Part shown: piece after piece, positions 59,966 to 64,000 of the stretch | How positions within the stretch are numbered: the first letter of the stretch is position 1 | How the letters are laid out: the number at the start of each line of letters is the position of its first letter | Origin: Sympetrum striolatum | Lineage: Eukaryota; Arthropoda; Insecta; Odonata; Libellulidae | Assembly (NCBI GenBank): GCA_947579665.1 | Contig: OX388350.1 | Location: 42,813,393 to 42,877,392, forward strand | Direction of reading: 5' to 3' | Length of the DNA stretch: 64,000 nt | Program-made: the position numbers and the translations under genes | The notes under the pieces: model-generated | Seen by the model: the letters and a program-made list of their open reading frames with translations, nothing else | Databases searched by the model: none | Told to the model about the DNA's origin: nothing

Positions 59966-61044
59966 GGGGATCAAAATTCTAACCATGTTCCAGAAGTGCC
60001 ACTGCCTTGAAATTTTTACGACATATTGGCCATAACGTGCAACCTCCAGGAAAAAGCCGACATTGAACCTCGGTGTCATGGGTTCGATTCCAGAAGGCCC
60101 CAAAGTCGCGATTTTGTCCATAAGATTACATGGCGGGGATTTTCGAAAATTTTTTTGAGGCACTTCCCGGAAAAGGAGAGATTTGAAATTCAAGAGATCG
60201 CTATATGCCGTGCACATCTAAAGTAAACCATAAAGACATCTACGAATATTATCCTTGGTTCGATGCTAGGTCGGGGCAAAAATCGGCCGTTTAAAATGCA
60301 TTGTGGCGATTTTTAAGATTTTTTTTGGACCCTTTTCCGATGGCATAGAAACTTGAAAATCAGTATGAGGTTAGATACCATAAAAATATATGATAATCGA
60401 ATTTTACATATTCGCTGATGGTGCTTGGTTCGATCCCAGAGGGACATTTAAATTCCTCAATGCATTTCTTACGGAGATAACGGAAACAAATTTTAGTTAC
60501 TTCCCGGCACGATATCGACTTCAAACTTTGCATATAGAAAGATAAAGTCCATACAAATAAAACAGTGCATTCACAGCTATCAATGTGTCCTGGTTTTGAC
60601 ACCAGGTGTCTCTGCAATCAGAAGTTGATCCGATTTTTAGGAATTATTTTGAAACCTTTGCCAATAATATAGAAACTTCAAATTCGGCATATAGATAGAA
60701 ATCATAAATAACTTTCAGAAACAATATTTAGATTTCCATGATCGTCCTTGGTTCGAATTCAGAGAGCCATTTAAATTCGTGAAAATTAGAACGTCTTTTG
60801 AGGCAATTGTAGCCCATATTTCTGCTTAAATTTTCACACTTAGTTAGAGATGGTTATGTTCTATTGTGCTGCATAGTAAGTTCACAGTAAAGACCCGGGT
60901 TCGATGCCAGACAATGGAATTACAGCGAATTTTAAGAAAAATTTCAATCCATTTTTTTTCTTTTGATGGCCGTCCCGATATGATGCCGACATGAAAATAG
61001 TGTTGTCGATCTGCTTGCAGTATGCAAGCAACATTTTACTCGTA
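59966..61044 (+). repeat. B-box higher-order repeat, supercopy 3
   Basis: Leader, six subunits and tail as in supercopy 2. Box-like motifs start at 60081, 60257, 60427, 60592, 60750 and 60898. Five read GGTTCGA and the fourth GGTTTTGA. The tail hairpin GCTTGCAGTATGCAAGC is at 61013-61029. Differences from supercopy 2 are scattered point changes, so the duplication is fairly recent. Open frames (60026-60226 plus; 59912-60217 and 60360-60617 minus) are not considered genes. Confidence 0.95.
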
Positions 61045-61072
61045 TAAATATATATATATAAAAAATATACGA
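61045..61072. repeat. (TA)n right flank of the array
   Basis: TAAATATATATATATAAAAA closes the array, mirroring the AT microsatellite on its left side. Confidence 0.9.
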
Positions 61073-62334
61073 AACAAAAATTCAAATTGTTTTTGTAAAA
61101 AATAATCAAGCCAAGTGGTAAAGTGGAATGGTATGCGCTGCCATAATTAATTATTCTAAATGGATTCTATTAGCTGAGTAACATAATGTATACGATTTTG
61201 ATAAATACAGTGTAGAGCTCCTTGATATAAACTTTTCCTTTTAATTTATAAAAATTTCAGGATCATTGTAAGCAGTAAGATCTAGTGAATCTTATTTATA
61301 TGCATTTCGGATTCCAAGTCAAGATTTGGTAGCTTTACCATGGAAATGGAAGATTTTTATCCCTGAAAGAGATTACGTTGAGTGAAAATTCCGTCTTTGT
61401 TGCTTTTCGTATACTATTCTCCCCCATTCTGAAGAGAAAGAACATTTTTCAATCTCATAAGGTAGCTTTGTCACATTCCTGTCAGAGCATCAACCGGGAT
61501 TGTTTTCGATTGTCAGTTTCCTCGCCAGATGTCATCACAGTCGAAAATTTGTGAGGCCACATGCGTCCCTGAAATAATGGGGAGAGGTTATGGCGTTCAA
61601 AACTTAATTGTGCGTAATAGATTCATTGTAATGCCCTCCTCAAAAGTGAATCAGTGGTGATTTTAAAAGGAATTGCTTAAATATGACATTCTTGAGTTCA
61701 ATTACGCGGTGTTGAAATAACAATTTTTAAATATGTTATGTTATAAATATTTAGTCATAAATAGCAGAAAAACGGAGATTCCGTTTAAATAATAAAATTT
61801 GGAAATATGTCAATAAAGTCTGTGGATTCGCATTATTGAAATTCTGATAATAAATTACCTAGTAAAGTTATTAATTGCTGTGATATAATTATACTTGTCA
61901 AGTATTATTTGATATTTATGATTTATCTACGGACAACTCATATCGATCTAGACTTTAATCTTCCTAGTATTTATTGATTTAAAAAGACTTTCTCTAATAT
62001 TTACAAGAGGTAACTTGTGTTTCATTTTACGTTCAATCATTTGATCAAACTAAAATAATACCAAAGTTTATTGCCGTCTAAAGTATCATTCCTAACTATT
62101 TTCTGTTTTCCTTGCCTGCTATGTAATATCTAATGTACTCAATATATCAATAGCCTTTTTCAATGTGTTTATTGCTTTGTATTTGAGGAGTTAAAACTTT
62201 GAATATAGTAGTACTCTACGCAACATATTTTTGGAACGTAATAATTTCTCTAATGGAAATACGGAGATATCAATTGCATCCATTTCGATAATTATTACTA
62301 TTGACTAGCTAACATAACCATTCTCTAACCAGAA
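61073..62334. other. AT-rich non-coding DNA
   Basis: AAGCCAAGTGGTAAAGTGG at 61110-61128 resembles a Pol III A box but has no B box at the right distance. Nothing else was recognised. Confidence 0.5.
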
Positions 62335-62337
62335 AAA

Positions 62338-62412
62338 TTTTACTGTCCTGAATTCGAACCGGGGAACTTGAGTTTGTTATCATGCTAACCACTCCGCCGC
62401 CGGAGATTATGT
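62338..62412 (-). mobile_element. tRNA-derived SINE head, different family
   Basis: On the minus strand it reads CGGCGGAGTGGTTAGCATG (D arm/A box), then about 35 bp later CCCCGGTTCGAATTCAGG (T arm/B box). Spacing is as in a tRNA. The anticodon region does not match the 8.2/20.3 kb SINE, so this is another subfamily or family. Beyond the T arm, toward lower coordinates, no shared body was found. Stem pairing of the acceptor arm is poor, so a functional tRNA gene is unlikely. Confidence 0.65.
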
Positions 62413-63230
62413 TATAATTATTCTTCCACTACCAATTCTTTTTGTGGAAATTTCCACCTAATCACGACTATTGATAAATAATTAATTAATTCTGGCGATA
62501 CTTAGCGGAACTTCTCCACGATTAGTTCAATAAATAACTCAATATGAAGTTAGATAATTTCTTTTATTGAACTACTCTATTGATTTATTCCTATTATATC
62601 GTTGGAGGCTTTTACTGTACGATTTATTTTATCTTCGTTTTAAGAGACTCGTTTCATAGCCCTTCATTACGGCTGTTTTGCCCGAATGGAACTGCTAGGT
62701 ACCGAAAAAGCCGTAACTTGTAAATTCTCTAAGTGTGCGGCACTATCTTTTCGTGATAGTTCACTATCTTCCCTTCAAATTGCAGGGTTTTGTGTCCCCG
62801 GTCGCACGGTACGTTGAACCCAGTTTCCAGGGCAACGCATTGCTTTCATGAACGCTGCGTTGAATGCGTCAATCTCGCCGACTATTTTTGCTTTCTTCCT
62901 CTGCTGATTCCGCTTTGATATTCATCGATCCACCTGTTCGAGTGAATGGAAACTCCCATAATTGAAACGTAGTTCTGCCTCTCTCTTAGGTTTCGTTTTA
63001 TTTCCTTTCGAAAAGAGTTACCATATATTTTCGAAAGTACCACGAAGCGCCATTGCCTTCGTAGAAAAGCGACGAATCGAATTTTCTCTCTTACGATTTC
63101 GTTCTGTCATGAATTTGATGTCGTTCCTGGAAAACCGTGCTCATGGAAGATATCATATCGCTGCTGTCACTGATCTCGCGTTCCTTTAGAATTCCTCAGT
63201 TCTATAGCCTGGTTTGGTTTAGTTTTTTCC
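62413..63230. other. non-coding DNA with GC-richer patch
   Basis: GC-richer at 62780-63190 with an unrecognisable 75-codon plus-strand frame (62962-63189). Nothing else was recognised. Confidence 0.5.
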
Positions 63231-63232
63231 TG

Positions 63233-64000
63233 CTACATCTACATCTACATCTACATTAATACCCTACAAGCCGCCTTTCGGCGTGTGGCAGGGGGTGTAA
63301 ACACCAGTTGAATCTAAATTACTTCCTTATTCGATTATTGTCACGTATTGTTCGCGGAAAGAATGAATCTCTGAAACGATTCGTCCTAGCATCTATTTCT
63401 TTTAACTTACGGTCATTATCGGATCGACCGACGTAGCAGGGGGGTTGCATGATACCGATTGTATCTTTGGAAAATGTAGTTTCCCTGAATTTATTAAGCA
63501 ATCGCAGCCTAGCTTCCAATCTCCTTTCTTTCAAGGATTCCCAACCTACGTCTGAGAGCATTTTTGTAACGCTTGCTTTTTTATCGTAGCATTTCTTAAC
63601 AAAACGAACCGCTTTACGCTGCACTTTCTCGAGTTCGCGAGTACACGTTTCATCCGCCGGATCCCATATACTTGCCGCATATTCCAGAAGGGGTCTGACC
63701 AAGGTAAAATAACATCGCTCTCTCACCTTTTCGTCGCATTTACCGACAATACGCTTTACAAAGCCAAGCCTTTTACTTGCTTTGCCGCAGATTTTTCGAA
63801 TATGCGTGCTCCAATTTAAGTTATTAGTAATGTTGATCCCGAGATATTTAACTGAATCTACTACTTTGATACTAATTCCATTAATTTTGTATGGGTGATT
63901 TGGACGCATTTTTTTCTTTTCGAAGAAATTAACTACGGAGCATTTACTTACGTTAATATCTAATTCCCATTTTTCGCACCACCTTTGGATGAGGACTAAA
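63233..64000 (-). mobile_element. non-LTR retrotransposon, 3' part (continues past the window)
   Basis: Minus-strand LINE whose 3' terminus is (CTACAT)x4 on the plus strand (63233-63256), i.e. an (ATGTAG)n tail. Next to it is a 3' UTR with ACACCCCCTGCCACACGCCG and a hairpin CGCC-GAAA-GGCG (63272-63283), whose loop is a GNRA tetraloop. The coding part is annotated separately. Fragments of the same or close families lie at 2938-3130, 16499-16838, 40196-41520 and 44890-45130. The 5' end is outside the window. The clade (Jockey, CR1 or relative) cannot be settled from this piece. Confidence 0.9.
63319..63999 (-). CDS. reverse-transcriptase ORF, C-terminal part (partial at window edge)
   Basis: An uninterrupted frame of 226 codons enters from the right edge and ends at 63319. 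An internal methionine at 63909 is not the true start, because the frame is open upstream of it. It begins just after where the RT catalytic motifs would lie. Visible landmarks are LIQRWCEKWELDIN (residues 3-16), VSKC (17-20), VDSVKYLGINIT (47-58), NWSTHIRKICG (62-72), LEYAASIWDP (105-114), VQRKAVRFV (126-134) and GWESLKERRLEARL (152-165), the usual order in LINE ORF2 C-termini. The catalytic FADD motif and the endonuclease lie outside the window. The open frame suggests the copy is recent, but activity cannot be judged. Confidence 0.9.
   Translation of the reverse strand, partial: LVLIQRWCEKWELDINVSKCSVVNFFEKKKMRPNHPYKINGISIKVVDSVKYLGINITNNLNWSTHIRKICGKASKRLGFVKRIVGKCDEKVRERCYFTLVRPLLEYAASIWDPADETCTRELEKVQRKAVRFVKKCYDKKASVTKMLSDVGWESLKERRLEARLRLLNKFRETTFSKDTIGIMQPPCYVGRSDNDRKLKEIDARTNRFRDSFFPRTIRDNNRIRK

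Noticed and set aside
57740..60617. Minus-strand open frames encoding strings such as GPSGIEPMTPRF
   Set aside because: This is the translation of the T-arm-like box read backwards. Such peptides are a well known artefact of tRNA-like repeats, and they recur at each subunit.
57536..61072. CRISPR array
   Set aside because: Repeats are long, diverged and lack short identical repeats with unique spacers. The genome is eukaryotic in character.

Overview
This window looks like non-coding, repeat-bearing DNA from an animal, most likely an arthropod and probably an insect. It is strongly AT-rich, has no operon-like gene packing, and has no long open frame that reads as a host gene. I found no convincing host exon, no genuine tRNA, rRNA or snRNA gene, and no CRISPR array. 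Nearly everything recognisable is mobile-element debris or tandem repeat. The lineage call rests on the style of the elements: an arthropod-type non-LTR element with a (CTACAT)n tail, and LTR fragments with a tRNA-Leu-type primer site. The species cannot be named from the sequence.

Layout. 1-8 kb: AT-rich DNA with a possible LTR primer-binding remnant (2.2 kb), a decayed non-LTR relic (2.9-3.1 kb), a pair of homologous dispersed repeats (3.6 and 6.2 kb) and a short repeat-tail motif (5.0 kb). 8-23 kb: a tRNA-derived SINE (8.2 kb), a long nested hairpin (12.7 kb), a CpG-dense island (13.4-14.0 kb), a 5'-truncated non-LTR copy (16.5-16.8 kb), and a dense nest at 18.9-21.5 kb. That nest holds LTR pieces in both orientations, a second kind of non-LTR relic, a second SINE copy and two copies of a (TAA)n-tailed repeat. 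23-37 kb: mostly featureless, with several GC- and CpG-richer islands. 37-46 kb: an LTR remnant, a 189-bp tandem duplication, a non-LTR copy split by about 0.9 kb of unrelated GC-rich DNA, another (TAA)n-type repeat, another non-LTR fragment, an 18-bp minisatellite and a Jockey/CR1-like C-terminal relic. 46-57 kb: hairpins, a MITE-like inverted repeat, a 38-bp perfect palindrome, a fourth (TAA)n-type repeat and pyrimidine-rich islands.

The outstanding structure is at 57.5-61.07 kb. Three successive copies of an element of about 1.1 kb each contain six diverged subunits of about 147-176 bp. Every subunit starts at a tRNA T-arm/Pol III B-box-like motif (GGTTCGANNCC). Each copy ends in the same tail carrying a perfect 7-bp hairpin, and the copies are bounded by AT microsatellite and a 35-bp minisatellite. 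The last two copies repeat at an almost constant 1,122 bp and are nearly identical; the first is older. The plan (leader, internal tandem repeats of about 160 bp, tail hairpin, microsatellite flanks) resembles non-autonomous Helentron/'pearl'-type elements, but that assignment is inference.

The window ends inside a non-LTR retrotransposon on the minus strand. Its open frame runs off the right edge. It is the best preserved element here, and at least four decayed fragments elsewhere in the window match it or close relatives.
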